DNA of 33,042 nt from Apilactobacillus ozensis DSM 23829 = JCM 17196 (GTDB lineage Bacteria; Bacillota; Bacilli; Lactobacillales; Lactobacillaceae): positions 1 through 33,042 of the forward strand of contig NZ_AYYQ01000008.1 in assembly GCF_001435995.1 (NCBI RefSeq), in the 5' to 3' direction. Positions within the stretch are counted from its first letter, which is position 1. Each line of letters begins with the position of its first letter. The notes beneath the pieces are model-generated. The model saw nothing but the letters and a program-made list of their open reading frames with translations. It was not told where the DNA came from and did no database searches. Position numbers and translations under genes: made by a program. Positions 6,910-16,900 of the stretch are shown here, piece by piece.

Positions 6910-8220
6910 TTATTCATTTAATACCCAGAAGAAGATAATAAAGATAACTCCTAGTGCGTACATAAATGGATTAACGTCTTTACCACGTTTAGCAGCAATC
7001 ATTGAAATTGGGTAAGCAACAAATCCTAAAGCAATTCCATCGGAAATGCTGTAAGTCAAAGGCATTCCTAAGACAATTAAGAAAGCTGGCGCAGCAATTT
7101 CAAATTTTTCCCAATGAATATTTTTAAGTGATTGGGCCATTAACATTCCAATTAAAATTAATGCAGGTGCAGTAACTTGGTCGGTGATAACGCCTAATAG
7201 TGGTGAGAAGAATGTACCTAAAATGAATAAAATACCAGTAACAATAACTGTAAAACCAGATCTTCCACCTACGGCAATTCCAGCAGATGATTCAACGAAA
7301 GCACCCATTGGAGAAGTTCCCATTAAAGAACCAGTAAGCATTGAAGCTGAATCGGCAGTTAATGCTTTACCAACACTTGGAATTTTATTATCTTTAACAA
7401 AGCCAGCTTGTTCAGCCAAACCAACTAAAGTTCCGGCAGTATCAAAGAATGAAACTAATAAGAATGTAAATACAACGACCCACATTTGTAAAGTATTGAT
7501 TTCACCAATGTGAGTTAAACCAGCTAAGAAAACAGGTTTAACGCTAGGAATACTTGCTACCCATTGTGATGGAACTGGAATTAGGTGGGTAAACATTCCT
7601 AAAATTGCTGTAGCTACCATACTAATAAAAATAGATCCAGGAACTTTGGCACTCATTAAAATAATTGCAACAATCAAACCAAAAATAGTTAACCAAGTAG
7701 TTCCAACATGGAATGAACCTAAAGTTACAAGAGTACTTTTATCCGCAACAACTAAACCACCTTGATTTAAACCTAGGAATGCAATGAATAAACCAATCCC
7801 TCCGGCAATTGCACTCTTTAAATCACTAGGAATAGCATCAATAATCATTTCACGCAACTTAAATGCAGTAATGATAATAAAAATAATTGCAGCTACAAAA
7901 GTTCCGGCTAATGCTGTTTGCCAAGGGATTTTCATTCCCACACAAACTGAATATGCGAAGAAAGCGTTCATTCCTAAACTAGTAGAAATAGCAATTGGAT
8001 AATTAGCAATAATTCCCATTAAGAAACATCCGATTGCGGTAGCGAATGCAGTAGCTGTAAACACAGCTCCTTTATCCATACCTGAAGCACTTAAAACGTT
8101 CGGATTTACAAATAAAATGTAAACCATAGATACGAATGTAGTTAAACCAGCTAAAGTTTCACGCTTATAGTTGGTTCCTAATTCGTCAAACTTGAAAAAA
8201 CTAGCAATTTTTGACCCCAT
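6910..8220 (-). CDS. NCS2 (AzgA-type) purine permease, 436 aa
   Basis: This polytopic membrane transporter should import hypoxanthine, guanine or adenine with protons. The N-terminus FKFDELGTNYKRETLAGLTTFVSMVYILFVNP is characteristic of the AzgA/PbuG/PbuO branch. Other signatures are ATAIGCFLMGIIANYPIA, STSLGMNAFFAY, LVSFFDTAGTLVGLAEQAG and the substrate-site region MGTSPMGAFVESSAGIAVGGRSG. About 12-14 hydrophobic segments are present and the length is normal. AGAGGTAT lies before the ATG. Two inverted CGAAC boxes upstream suggest purine-responsive control by a PurR-type regulator. It is a single gene closed by a shared terminator. Guanine/hypoxanthine versus adenine specificity cannot be decided from sequence. 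Confidence 0.92.
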   Translation of the reverse strand: MGSKIASFFKFDELGTNYKRETLAGLTTFVSMVYILFVNPNVLSASGMDKGAVFTATAFATAIGCFLMGIIANYPIAISTSLGMNAFFAYSVCVGMKIPWQTALAGTFVAAIIFIIITAFKLREMIIDAIPSDLKSAIAGGIGLFIAFLGLNQGGLVVADKSTLVTLGSFHVGTTWLTIFGLIVAIILMSAKVPGSIFISMVATAILGMFTHLIPVPSQWVASIPSVKPVFLAGLTHIGEINTLQMWVVVFTFLLVSFFDTAGTLVGLAEQAGFVKDNKIPSVGKALTADSASMLTGSLMGTSPMGAFVESSAGIAVGGRSGFTVIVTGILFILGTFFSPLLGVITDQVTAPALILIGMLMAQSLKNIHWEKFEIAAPAFLIVLGMPLTYSISDGIALGFVAYPISMIAAKRGKDVNPFMYALGVIFIIFFWVLNE

Positions 8221-8237
8221 TAGTAGATACCTCTTTC

Positions 8238-8320
8238 AAAAATAGTTCGTATTTTGTTAAAAAGCAACAAATTTATTTTAACATAATAGGTTATATTAAA
8301 TCAATAAACGAACTATTTTT
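8238..8320 (-). promoter_or_regulatory. Inverted PurBox-like pair flanking the purine permease promoter
   Basis: The 12-mer AAAAATAGTTCG occurs at 8237-8248 and its exact complement CGAACTATTTTT at 8309-8320. Both boxes read AAAWACGAACTAT outward, one base off the lactococcal PurBox consensus AWWWCCGAACWWT. A candidate -10 (TATTAT) lies between them on the minus strand, with the distal box over the -35 region. The boxes are about 64 bp apart centre to centre, wider than the classical Bacillus spacing. In RNA they could also pair with each other. Regulation by PurR is inferred from the permease context. Confidence 0.4.
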
Positions 8321-8358
8321 ATTTTAAAATAAAAAAAGATAGCAATTTAGCTATCTTT
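8321..8358 (-). terminator. Terminator of the aldo/keto reductase pseudogene
   Basis: AAAGATAGC (8335-8343) and GCTATCTTT (8350-8358) pair around a six-base loop. On the minus strand the stem is followed by a long T-rich tract. It lies 14 nt beyond the stop at 8373. Confidence 0.85.
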
Positions 8359-8372
8359 TATGTGTGAAATTA

Positions 8373-9299
8373 TTATTCAAAAATTGCGTTGATCTTATCA
8401 TATTCATCATTTGATAAAATTACTTGCATTGCTTTTGCATTACTTGCAACTTGTTCAGCTTTCTTAGCACCTGGAATTACAACTGTAATATCAGGGTTCT
8501 TCATGTACCAAGCTAAAACTAATTGAGCGGTACTTACATCATGTGTTTTGGCAATTTTAGAAACTTCATTTACTTTATCTATAATTCGTTCGAAACGTTC
8601 ACCTTTAAAATCAGGGTTTTCACTGCGAATGTCACCCTCAGGGAATGATAATTCCTTAGTGTATTTACCAGTCAATAAACCTGATGCTAATGGGAAGAAA
8701 GGCACAAATGAAATGTTGTTTTCTCTTAAGTAAGGGAATAATTCTTGCTCAGCTTCACGATGAATTAAACTATATTGATCTTCTACAACGTCCACTAAAC
8801 CATCTTGATTAGCTTATTTAATTTGATCTAGTGAGAAGTTTGAAACCCCAATGGCCTTTATTTTACCAGCTTTTTTCATTTCATTTAAAGCTGCTACAGC
8901 TTCGTTTTTAGGTGTGTGGTCATCAGGAAAATGTATATAGAAAATATCGATATAATCGGTTTGTAATCTTTCTAATGCTTCATCAACACTCTGTTTTAAA
9001 AATTCAGGTGAGTTATTAATTTGAACTTCACCATTTTTAACGTCTTGAGCAGCTTTAGTGGCAATTACAAATTTACTACGGTCATAGTCTTGAATAGCTT
9101 GACCAATTAATTCTTCAGAATGTCCCATACCATATGCAAAAGCTGTATCTAACATGGTAATTCCGCTATCTAATGCTTTTTTTACAATATCAATACCGTC
9201 TGTATCTTTTAATCCAGTGAATAGGTTGTAGCCACCAACTGCATTAGTGCCTAAGCCTAGACTTGTAGTTGATACTTCTGATTTTCCAATTTTAACCAT
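8373..9299 (-). pseudogene. Aldo/keto reductase interrupted by one in-frame stop codon
   Basis: The full frame would encode a roughly 308-residue NADPH-dependent aldo/keto reductase. The N-terminal half has [11 protein letters not shown], the catalytic Asp and Tyr in [14 protein letters not shown], Lys in IATKAA and His in IFYIHFPDD, and it ends LDQIK. A TAA at 8814-8816 then interrupts the same frame. The frame resumes with ANQDGLVDVVEDQYSLIHREAE and runs through FPLASGLLTGKYT and the cofactor-binding WYMKNPDITVVIPGAKK to the normal end. No base is inserted or lost, so a single substitution (for example GAA or CAA to TAA) explains it. AGGAGG precedes the ATG at 9299. The N-terminal product would lack the cofactor-binding half. 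Readthrough, internal restart at a GTG near 8795, or sequencing error are alternatives. Confidence 0.88.
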
Positions 9300-9411
9300 A
9301 ATTAACCTCCTAAAATTTTAATAACACAATTATGCAACAAATAAATTATTATTTAAAATGATTAGCATAATAATTAACCGCTTGATAATATTAATGTATG
9401 GAGTTGATATT

Positions 9412-9969
9412 GTGGAAAAAATATTAGTTTTAGGTAAAAACAATTTAATAGCTAGAAAACTGATTATAATGTTAGAAAGAAACAATTTTGATGTTGTTAC
9501 CATAGACGAAAAGAATTTATCTGATAAAAATAGTTATACAAAATACTTATCAAATGTTGAAATAATATATTCTTTTTTGGGACCAATGGATGTAGATTTA
9601 TATTTTGAAGCTCTTTTTGAGTCAATTAATGATTGTCGAATTAATCTTCGTAAGTTTATAATGTGTTCTACTGCCGGCGTTGATAAAGAATTGGAAAATC
9701 CAATCGACTATCCAAAAGTAAAAGATGTGAAAGAATATTTAAATGAACAAAGATACGCTATCAAAATAGTCGATGAATATGAAATTCCATATACAATTTT
9801 AAGACCGGTAGAATTAGTAGAAAATACTTTTGGAAAAACTTATTTATATGAAGAAGGACAATTAATGCCTGCTGGAAAAGTCTCAACTGCTGCAGTCGCC
9901 AAAGTGGCATACGATGCTTTGCAACATCATAAATACAACAATGCTTCTATTGGCATAGTTGAAAAATAA
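9412..9969 (+). CDS. NAD(P)-binding SDR/NmrA-like protein, 185 aa
   Basis: This is a short atypical Rossmann-fold protein, of a kind often annotated as NAD(P)H-binding oxidoreductase in lactobacilli. It opens with a beta strand and degenerate nucleotide loop (KILVLGKNNLIARKL). It then has VEIIYSFLGP, IMCSTAGVD where SDRs have the catalytic Ser strand, and YTILRPVEL near residue 130, the usual NmrA-type motif. The glycine-rich loop has lost most glycines, so cofactor binding is uncertain. I place the start at GTG 9412, because GGAG lies 8 nt upstream; the same frame is open further upstream to 9358 without a ribosome site. The next gene follows directly, so they are co-transcribed. The substrate is unknown. 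Confidence 0.75.
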   Translation: MEKILVLGKNNLIARKLIIMLERNNFDVVTIDEKNLSDKNSYTKYLSNVEIIYSFLGPMDVDLYFEALFESINDCRINLRKFIMCSTAGVDKELENPIDYPKVKDVKEYLNEQRYAIKIVDEYEIPYTILRPVELVENTFGKTYLYEEGQLMPAGKVSTAAVAKVAYDALQHHKYNNASIGIVEK

Positions 9970-9983
9970 TTGGAGTGGTTATA

Positions 9984-10337
9984 TTGGAAATACAAATTAC
10001 AGATGAAGAAATTAAAAACGTTAAAAATGATTTAAATAACGCTAAACAAAGGGTCCACTTAGTTATTTTTCGAACTAATCATTCGATTGATGACAAACCT
10101 AGTATGAGTTTAATCACTGATTACCAAACATTTTTAAATGCTAAAAATAAATTCGACCATTCAGATTTGAAAATTATTAGAGATATTTTACCAGTCACAG
10201 ATAATCTAGCTTGTTGGGCGATTATGCAGCATAAGTTAGCTACACATGATTATGAAGAGAAGGCTGTGATAATTAATAAATTAGCATTTTTCACGAACCA
10301 AGTTTTATTGGAAAATAAATTACCATCTAATAGTTAG
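9984..10337 (+). CDS. Conserved-looking protein of unknown function, 117 aa
   Basis: I do not recognise this family. The product is soluble and mixed alpha/beta. It begins MEIQITDEEIKNVKNDL, then has a strand RVHLVIFRTNHS, and ends in two likely helices. No signal peptide, membrane segment or catalytic motif is visible. The start is probably TTG at 9984, because GGAG (9972-9975) lies 8 nt upstream; the in-frame GTG at 9975 overlaps that site. The ribosome site starts 2 nt after the previous stop, suggesting translational coupling. It lies 38 nt before rexB and may share its transcript, but the context does not define a role. Confidence 0.65.
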   Translation: MEIQITDEEIKNVKNDLNNAKQRVHLVIFRTNHSIDDKPSMSLITDYQTFLNAKNKFDHSDLKIIRDILPVTDNLACWAIMQHKLATHDYEEKAVIINKLAFFTNQVLLENKLPSNS

Positions 10338-10375
10338 TTGTCATTTTTGAATTATAAAGATTAAGAGGTAGTTAC

Positions 10376-13300
10376 ATGTCATTACAATTTATTATCGGAA
10401 CCGCTGGATACGACCACAACGATAAAATAATCGAAAGTATGCAAGCAAGACTAGATAATCACTCTGATGAACAGAATTTTTATATCGTTCCCAACCATAT
10501 TAAGTTTGAGTCAGAAGTGGATACTTTAAAGCATTTAAATATTGAAAATAATCCTTTTTTTGCTAGCAATAACCTACAAGTCTTTTCAATGACTCGATTG
10601 GTTTGGTATTACTTGAAAAATCATCCAGAATACCAAAAACCACAATTAAGTGAATCTGGAATTAACATGTTGATTTACCAAATCATCTTGGACCATCAAG
10701 CTGACTTAACGATTTTTAATGGTGAACTTGGTCAAACTGGGTTCGTTGCTAAAATAGCTAAACAAATTGCAGAGATGCAAGCAGGCTGTATTTCAGCAGA
10801 TGACTTAGACCAGTTAACCAATATGGATCATCATTTTAAGTCAGAATTAAATGATAAATTAAAAGATTTTGCAATTATATACCGTGAATTTGAAGCACGG
10901 ACTTTAGGTAAATATTTGCATAAATCCGATATGCTAGATATTTTAAATAGTTATTTAAACCAAGCTGATACCAAGCTGGATAAAACTAATTTTTACATCA
11001 GTGGATTCTCACAACTTACGGCTCAAGAACGTGCGATAGTTGAAACCATGATAAAAAAAGCCAACCTAGTGGTTATTGACTTAACTTTGGATAAACCGTA
11101 TCCTAGCCAATTACCAGAAGAACCAGATTTATTTTATAAGTCTGCTCGTTTATATCATGAACTCTACCAATTAGCACGCATGCATAATAAGCATGTATTA
11201 ACTGATATCTATGCCAACCGTCCTAGAGTAAATGCAGACCTATTAAAGTTAGATAATTATTGGAAAGAATCAGCTAAGATGGGTCAAATCAGGGATGCTA
11301 AGTTGGAAAATAATTCGGTTGAAGTTTGGCAAACTGATAATAATTATGCGGAAGTTTCGTATATAGCCAATCAGATTCGGCAAATGGTAGCTACTAAAAA
11401 TTATAAATATTCGGATTTCTTAGTTATGACTAGACATTTGGATAGCTATAAAAACATTATTAAACCGATATTTGATATGGAAGACATTCCCTTTTTTAAT
11501 GATGTTCAAAAAAACATGGCCGACCATCCGTTAGTAGAACTACTGAATGCGTTATTTAGCATTGACAGCCAGCATGGCAAAAGTTACCAATATGCTGACG
11601 TGATGCGTTTATTAAAAACTGAAATGTTAATTCCTAAAGATTCCAATGGTGATTACCTTGATATCAACGATTATCGTAATCGAATTGATTTGACTGAGAA
11701 TTTAGTTTTACGCAATGGCTATGAAGGTAATAAATGGTTACAAAAGGAAGATTGGCAGTATGCCTGGAGCGATGATGCCGATTTTGGTGTGCAATTTGAT
11801 AAGAACGATGCCATAACTACACAAATAAATAGTATTCGTCATTTTATAAAAGATACGTTACCACCATTTTATAAAAAAATAAGGGCAGCTAAAAATGGAT
11901 TACAGGCAGCTACTATTTTGTACCAATTTATGGTGGATATTGGGGTTTCCGACCAGCTGAATACGTGGCGCAATAATTTAATTAATGCAGGAAAATTAGA
12001 AGCATCCACACGTCCAGAACAAGTGTGGAATACATTCTGTAGCTTATTAGACGATTATGTAACGGTATTGGGTGATACTGAATTTAAGGAAGAAGATTTT
12101 TTAGCACTATTACAAGCTGGATTTGAAGGTGCTAGTTATAACCAAATTCCTTCAACTCTAGACCAAGTGGCAATTTCTGAAAGTGGAATTGTACAAATGA
12201 ATAATCGAAAAGTTGTCTTTATGATGGGTTCAACTGACGATGTAATGCCTGACCATATTGTTAATGACAACTTATTCAACGATGCTGATCGCGATGATTT
12301 AAGTGACTACTTAACTGATGAGCAGTACTTAAGTGATACCTCCGAACGTCAAATGGCTGATGACCAATATTTGAACTATTTATCGTTTTTAGTTGGTTCA
12401 CAAAAATTAATTTTTAGTTTTAGTGCTAGTCAAGACGTAGATACGGTAGTTAATATTTCACCATATGTGGCTAGAATTGCCGACCATTTCAACATTGAAA
12501 TTAAACATTTACCAGCTACCGCAGATGCTAAATCATCTAATATTGATAAATTTTTGGGAACAAAGCGCTCAACGTTAAGACGTTTAGTACAAGCTAGTCA
12601 AGATAGTAAAAATAGTAACGTTGAACTATCAGCTTCTTGGAAATATGTTTATCAAAAATTAGGGCATGACCTTAACTTTAAAGCATTGACTCAAAAATTA
12701 TTGGGTGGTTTAAAATATCAAAATATTCCTACACAATTATCTCCGGAAATTATTACGAAATTATACGGAAACCAATTGAGTACTTCGATTTCAAAATTAG
12801 AACAATTTTATAGTAATCCCTATGAGTACTTCTTAAAATATGGTTTAAAACTTCAAGAAAGAAACGTATTTGATTTATCACCAGCGAACACTGGTCAGTT
12901 CTACCATGAAGCAATGGATAAAATCATGCGTAAAATTAATGCCGAAAAGATTGATTTATCAAGCTTAGAAATTAAAGACGTAAGAGCTTTAGTCGGTGAA
13001 GTTACTCAAAAAATGTTGGAAGATGCGCAAGATTTCCAATATGCCATTTTACAAAGTTCTTATCGAATGCAATATATTAAAAAGCAATTAGTCGAAACTG
13101 TTCAACGAACCTTGTTAACAATGCATGAACAAAGTAAATATACGCCAATGCGTCCACGCAATACTGAAATCTCATTTGGTCAAGTTGGACAAAAAAACGA
13201 TTTGAATCCTTTAAAATTTGTTCTTTCGCCAGACCAGGTTATTCAAGAACCTAAACTTATCAACGTTCGGGGCCGAATTGACCGAGTTGATGTTATGAAC

Positions 13301-13942
13301 GTTAATGGTCGCGATTATGTTGGAATCGTGGATTATAAATCTAGCCAACATAAATTAGAGTTTGGCAAGATATATGATGGAACTTCCATGCAAATGCTGA
13401 CTTATTTGGATGTATTGGCTAAGAACTTAGATTTATGGACAGAAACTGAAAAAGCAGCTTTAGCTGGGGCGGTATACATGCATATCAACAATCCAAAACT
13501 AACGATTAAAGAAATTAATAAAAGTATTGAAGATGCCTTTTTAAATAAGCAAAAATATTCAGGCATTTTAGTTAATAATGATGAATTGCTAAATAAAATT
13601 GATCGTGCACTTAGTGATGAAAATTATGGAAGCTCAAAAGTATTCCCACTTCGGAAAAATAAAAATGGTAGTTTTTCAAAGACTAGCCCAATCGTGGAAC
13701 CAGCAGATTTAGAATTGATGATTGCTCATAATGAAGATTTAATTAAGCATGCCGGACACGAGATCTTTTCAGGTAACATTGATATAGCACCTGCCAAATG
13801 GGCACCAAACAGTAATGCAATGAAGTACACACCTTATAAATCAATTATGCAGTTCGATCCATTGTTAACTGAAAATAATTATCGTGAAGTTGATTCGATG
13901 GGACTATCAGAATTTATTAAAAGATTAAAGACGGAGGACTAA
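10376..13942 (+). CDS. rexB: ATP-dependent helicase/nuclease subunit B (RexB/AddB), 1188 aa
   Basis: This is the second subunit of the RexAB (AddAB) complex, which resects double-strand breaks up to Chi-like sites for RecA loading. The N-terminus FIIGTAGYDHND sits where AddB has a Walker A loop, but GxxGxGKS is absent, as in other RexB proteins. The body is helicase-like. The RecB-type nuclease domain shows GQFYHEAMD near residue 844, GRIDRVDV near 972, and the catalytic D986-Y987-K988 in GIVDYKSS followed by QMLTYLD. The segments that carry the iron-sulfur cysteines in Bacillus AddB are present as SNPYEYF near 812 and KYTPYKSIMQFD near 1150, and they contain no cysteine. AGAGGTAG precedes the ATG. 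The stop is 1 nt from the rexA start. Confidence 0.95.
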   Translation: MSLQFIIGTAGYDHNDKIIESMQARLDNHSDEQNFYIVPNHIKFESEVDTLKHLNIENNPFFASNNLQVFSMTRLVWYYLKNHPEYQKPQLSESGINMLIYQIILDHQADLTIFNGELGQTGFVAKIAKQIAEMQAGCISADDLDQLTNMDHHFKSELNDKLKDFAIIYREFEARTLGKYLHKSDMLDILNSYLNQADTKLDKTNFYISGFSQLTAQERAIVETMIKKANLVVIDLTLDKPYPSQLPEEPDLFYKSARLYHELYQLARMHNKHVLTDIYANRPRVNADLLKLDNYWKESAKMGQIRDAKLENNSVEVWQTDNNYAEVSYIANQIRQMVATKNYKYSDFLVMTRHLDSYKNIIKPIFDMEDIPFFNDVQKNMADHPLVELLNALFSIDSQHGKSYQYADVMRLLKTEMLIPKDSNGDYLDINDYRNRIDLTENLVLRNGYEGNKWLQKEDWQYAWSDDADFGVQFDKNDAITTQINSIRHFIKDTLPPFYKKIRAAKNGLQAATILYQFMVDIGVSDQLNTWRNNLINAGKLEASTRPEQVWNTFCSLLDDYVTVLGDTEFKEEDFLALLQAGFEGASYNQIPSTLDQVAISESGIVQMNNRKVVFMMGSTDDVMPDHIVNDNLFNDADRDDLSDYLTDEQYLSDTSERQMADDQYLNYLSFLVGSQKLIFSFSASQDVDTVVNISPYVARIADHFNIEIKHLPATADAKSSNIDKFLGTKRSTLRRLVQASQDSKNSNVELSASWKYVYQKLGHDLNFKALTQKLLGGLKYQNIPTQLSPEIITKLYGNQLSTSISKLEQFYSNPYEYFLKYGLKLQERNVFDLSPANTGQFYHEAMDKIMRKINAEKIDLSSLEIKDVRALVGEVTQKMLEDAQDFQYAILQSSYRMQYIKKQLVETVQRTLLTMHEQSKYTPMRPRNTEISFGQVGQKNDLNPLKFVLSPDQVIQEPKLINVRGRIDRVDVMNVNGRDYVGIVDYKSSQHKLEFGKIYDGTSMQMLTYLDVLAKNLDLWTETEKAALAGAVYMHINNPKLTIKEINKSIEDAFLNKQKYSGILVNNDELLNKIDRALSDENYGSSKVFPLRKNKNGSFSKTSPIVEPADLELMIAHNEDLIKHAGHEIFSGNIDIAPAKWAPNSNAMKYTPYKSIMQFDPLLTENNYREVDSMGLSEFIKRLKTED

Positions 13943-13943
13943 T

Positions 13944-16900
13944 ATGCAATATACTGATTCGCAAAAAAAAGCTGTTTATAATCAATACGATGGCAATGTT
14001 TTAGTTTCAGCATCTGCTGGTTCAGGTAAGACCCGTGTATTAGTGGATCGTGTAATTAATAAATTAATAAAGCAAAATATCAGTATTGATGAGTTACTAA
14101 TTGTAACTTTTACGCGTGCAGCTGCTAAAGAAATGCGTGAACGAATTCAAACAGCTTTAAGAACCGAATTGAATAATTCTAAAGATAACCAGGAAAAATT
14201 ATTCCTATTAAAGCAGTTACGCAAATTACCCGTAGCCAATATCTCAACTTTAGATTCATTTTGTCAGACTATTTTGCAAAGATATTACTATATTATTAAC
14301 CTAGACCCTGAATTTAGAGTTATGGCGGACCAAACAGAGATTGCGATGCTCAGAGAGCAGGTTTGGGAACAAGTACGTGAAAACTTTTATGCTAATGATA
14401 GTGATGAATCATTTGCCCAATTGACGGCTAATTTTTCTAGTGACCGTTCTGATGATGGTTTAACGGACTTAGTATTTAAAGTTTATGATTATGCGAATGT
14501 TAATAAAGACCCACATGCCTGGTTAGTTTCTACGATTAATCAATATGAAATTAACAACCATTCCATTGTCGAAAGTGACTTTTATCGTAAACACTTGTTA
14601 AATTTAATTCAGACTGAATTAAAACAAATTCAATTAACCTTACAAAGTGCGATGAACATTACTAAAAATAATGGATTAGCTAAAGCATCTGAAGTGATTA
14701 ATGATGATATTTTGAAATTAAATGCTTTTGATATAGCTTTAAGCACTGATAGTTGGGACGAAATTAGAAACATTTTTTATGGAATTAAGTTCGCAACTTT
14801 CCCTAGAACTAACAAAACCTATTCCGATGTTGAAAAAGATGCTCATGACCGGGCTAAAAATCTCCGGGATGCTGCTAAAAAAGATTTAATTAAAATGGGA
14901 AATGATTATTTTACGCTCACGGAAGCTGATAATCTTTCGATTATGCAACATTCTAAAAAACTAGTTACTAAACTAGTGCAAGTTATTGAAAAATTTAGTC
15001 ATGAATATAAAATTGCGAAAATTCGCCGCCATGCCTTTGAATTTATCGACATTGAGCATTATGCGTTAGATATTTTATCTGACCAAAGTGAAATTGCTCA
15101 AAATGTTCGACAAAATTTAATTGACCAATTTAACGAAATTATGGTGGATGAGTATCAAGATAATAACAACTTACAGGATGCAATATTAAGAACTGTTGCG
15201 AAAAATAACCCTAGTAATATGTTCATGGTGGGAGATGTAAAACAATCAATATATCGTTTTAGATTAGCGGACCCCAGCATGTTCATTGATAAAATGAGTA
15301 AATATCAAGATGCCGATAATCAAGATGCCGAAATAACTTTATCCGAAAACTTTCGTTCAACCAAAGAAATTGATCGATTTATTAATTTAATTTTTGAACA
15401 AATTATGGATAATCAAGTGGGAGAAATTGATTATACTGGGCCTGCTAAATTGATTGCGGGAGCCGATTATTATCCAAAGGAACTTAAATCAACCGTGGAT
15501 GTACTTATATATGAAAGCGACAGTGAAGATGAAGATAAAGCAGATGTAGAAGATAATCAATTCCAGGTTAGTGATAGTGCACATGGGCAAATTGAGTTAA
15601 TTGCCCAGAAAATTAATCAGCTGGTAGGTAAGCAATCTATATATGATCGTGATCAAAAACAAACGCGTCCCATCAAATATTCAGATATAGCAATATTATC
15701 CGCCACGCGAAACAACAATTTAATTATGTCGGATGTATTTGACCGTTATAATATTCCGGTGCAAATTAATGGAGCACAAAGCTATTTCAAAACGACTGAG
15801 ATTCAAATTATGATTTCATTGTTGAGTATTATTGATAATCCTTACCAAGATATTCCACTAGTGGCAGTTTTACGTTCGCCAATCGTGGGATTAGACGAAA
15901 ATCAATTAGCATATTTAAGAATTAATAGTAAGACTGGTGACTACTATTCAGCGGTGCTTAATTTTTACGATAAATATGATGATATGCAACATACAGATTT
16001 TTCAGACCATGTATTTGAAAAAATAAAAATATTTTTAGAAGATTTGAAACATTTTCGTGACATGGCGCAACAGCATGAATTAGTAGATTTAATATGGGAC
16101 GTTTATTTGAGGACTGGATTTTTAGATTATGTAGGTGGGATGCCAGGTGGTAAACAACGCCAAGCCAATCTACATGCTTTATACGACCGTGCAGAGGTTT
16201 ATGAACAATCTAATTTTAAAGGGTTATTTCAATTCATTAGGTTCGTTAAAAGAATGCAAGCCCAAAATAACGATTTAGATGAAGCCAACGCTACTTCCGA
16301 TGATGATATGGTATCAGTGATGACCATTCATGGTAGTAAAGGGCTTGAGTTTCCAGTCGTCTTTTTAGCAGATGTTTCACATGGTTTTAACTTACAAGAT
16401 ACTTATAAACCATACGTATTAAATGACCATTTAGGGCTAGGCATTACCTATTTAGACCCCGCAAGTCGAGTAAAAAAAGATACTTTACAACGCCAAATGA
16501 TTGTAAAAGTAGAAAACCGTAGTACTTTAGCCGAAGAAATGCGTAAACTATATGTGGCACTAACACGAGCGGAACAGAAATTATATATTGTGGGTGCAAC
16601 TAAAGAGCGTAATACCCGTAAAAAAGTATTAGATTTGTGGGGGAAAGCTAAAGATGAATCTAATATCGTTTTAGATGCCTCCCTACGAAGTGATGCTAAA
16701 AGTTATTTAGACTGGATAGGGCCAGCGTTATTTAGACATAACTGTTTTACCGTAGATGAATCTAAGTTCCATATTTTAGATAGTGATAAGGCTGAATTTA
16801 ATTTTGCGTTCGTTACTAAGGCAGATTTAGGCAAGTATACAAATGTATCAGGAGACGATGAAGACAGTAGTGAATGGTTAAATCAATTGAATGGTGAATC

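Noticed and set aside
8221-8330. Possible purine riboswitch before the purine permease
   Set aside because: No three-way-junction aptamer sequence (such as the UAUA...GGAUAUGG...GUCUCUACC pattern) can be found; only the inverted CGAAC boxes stand out.
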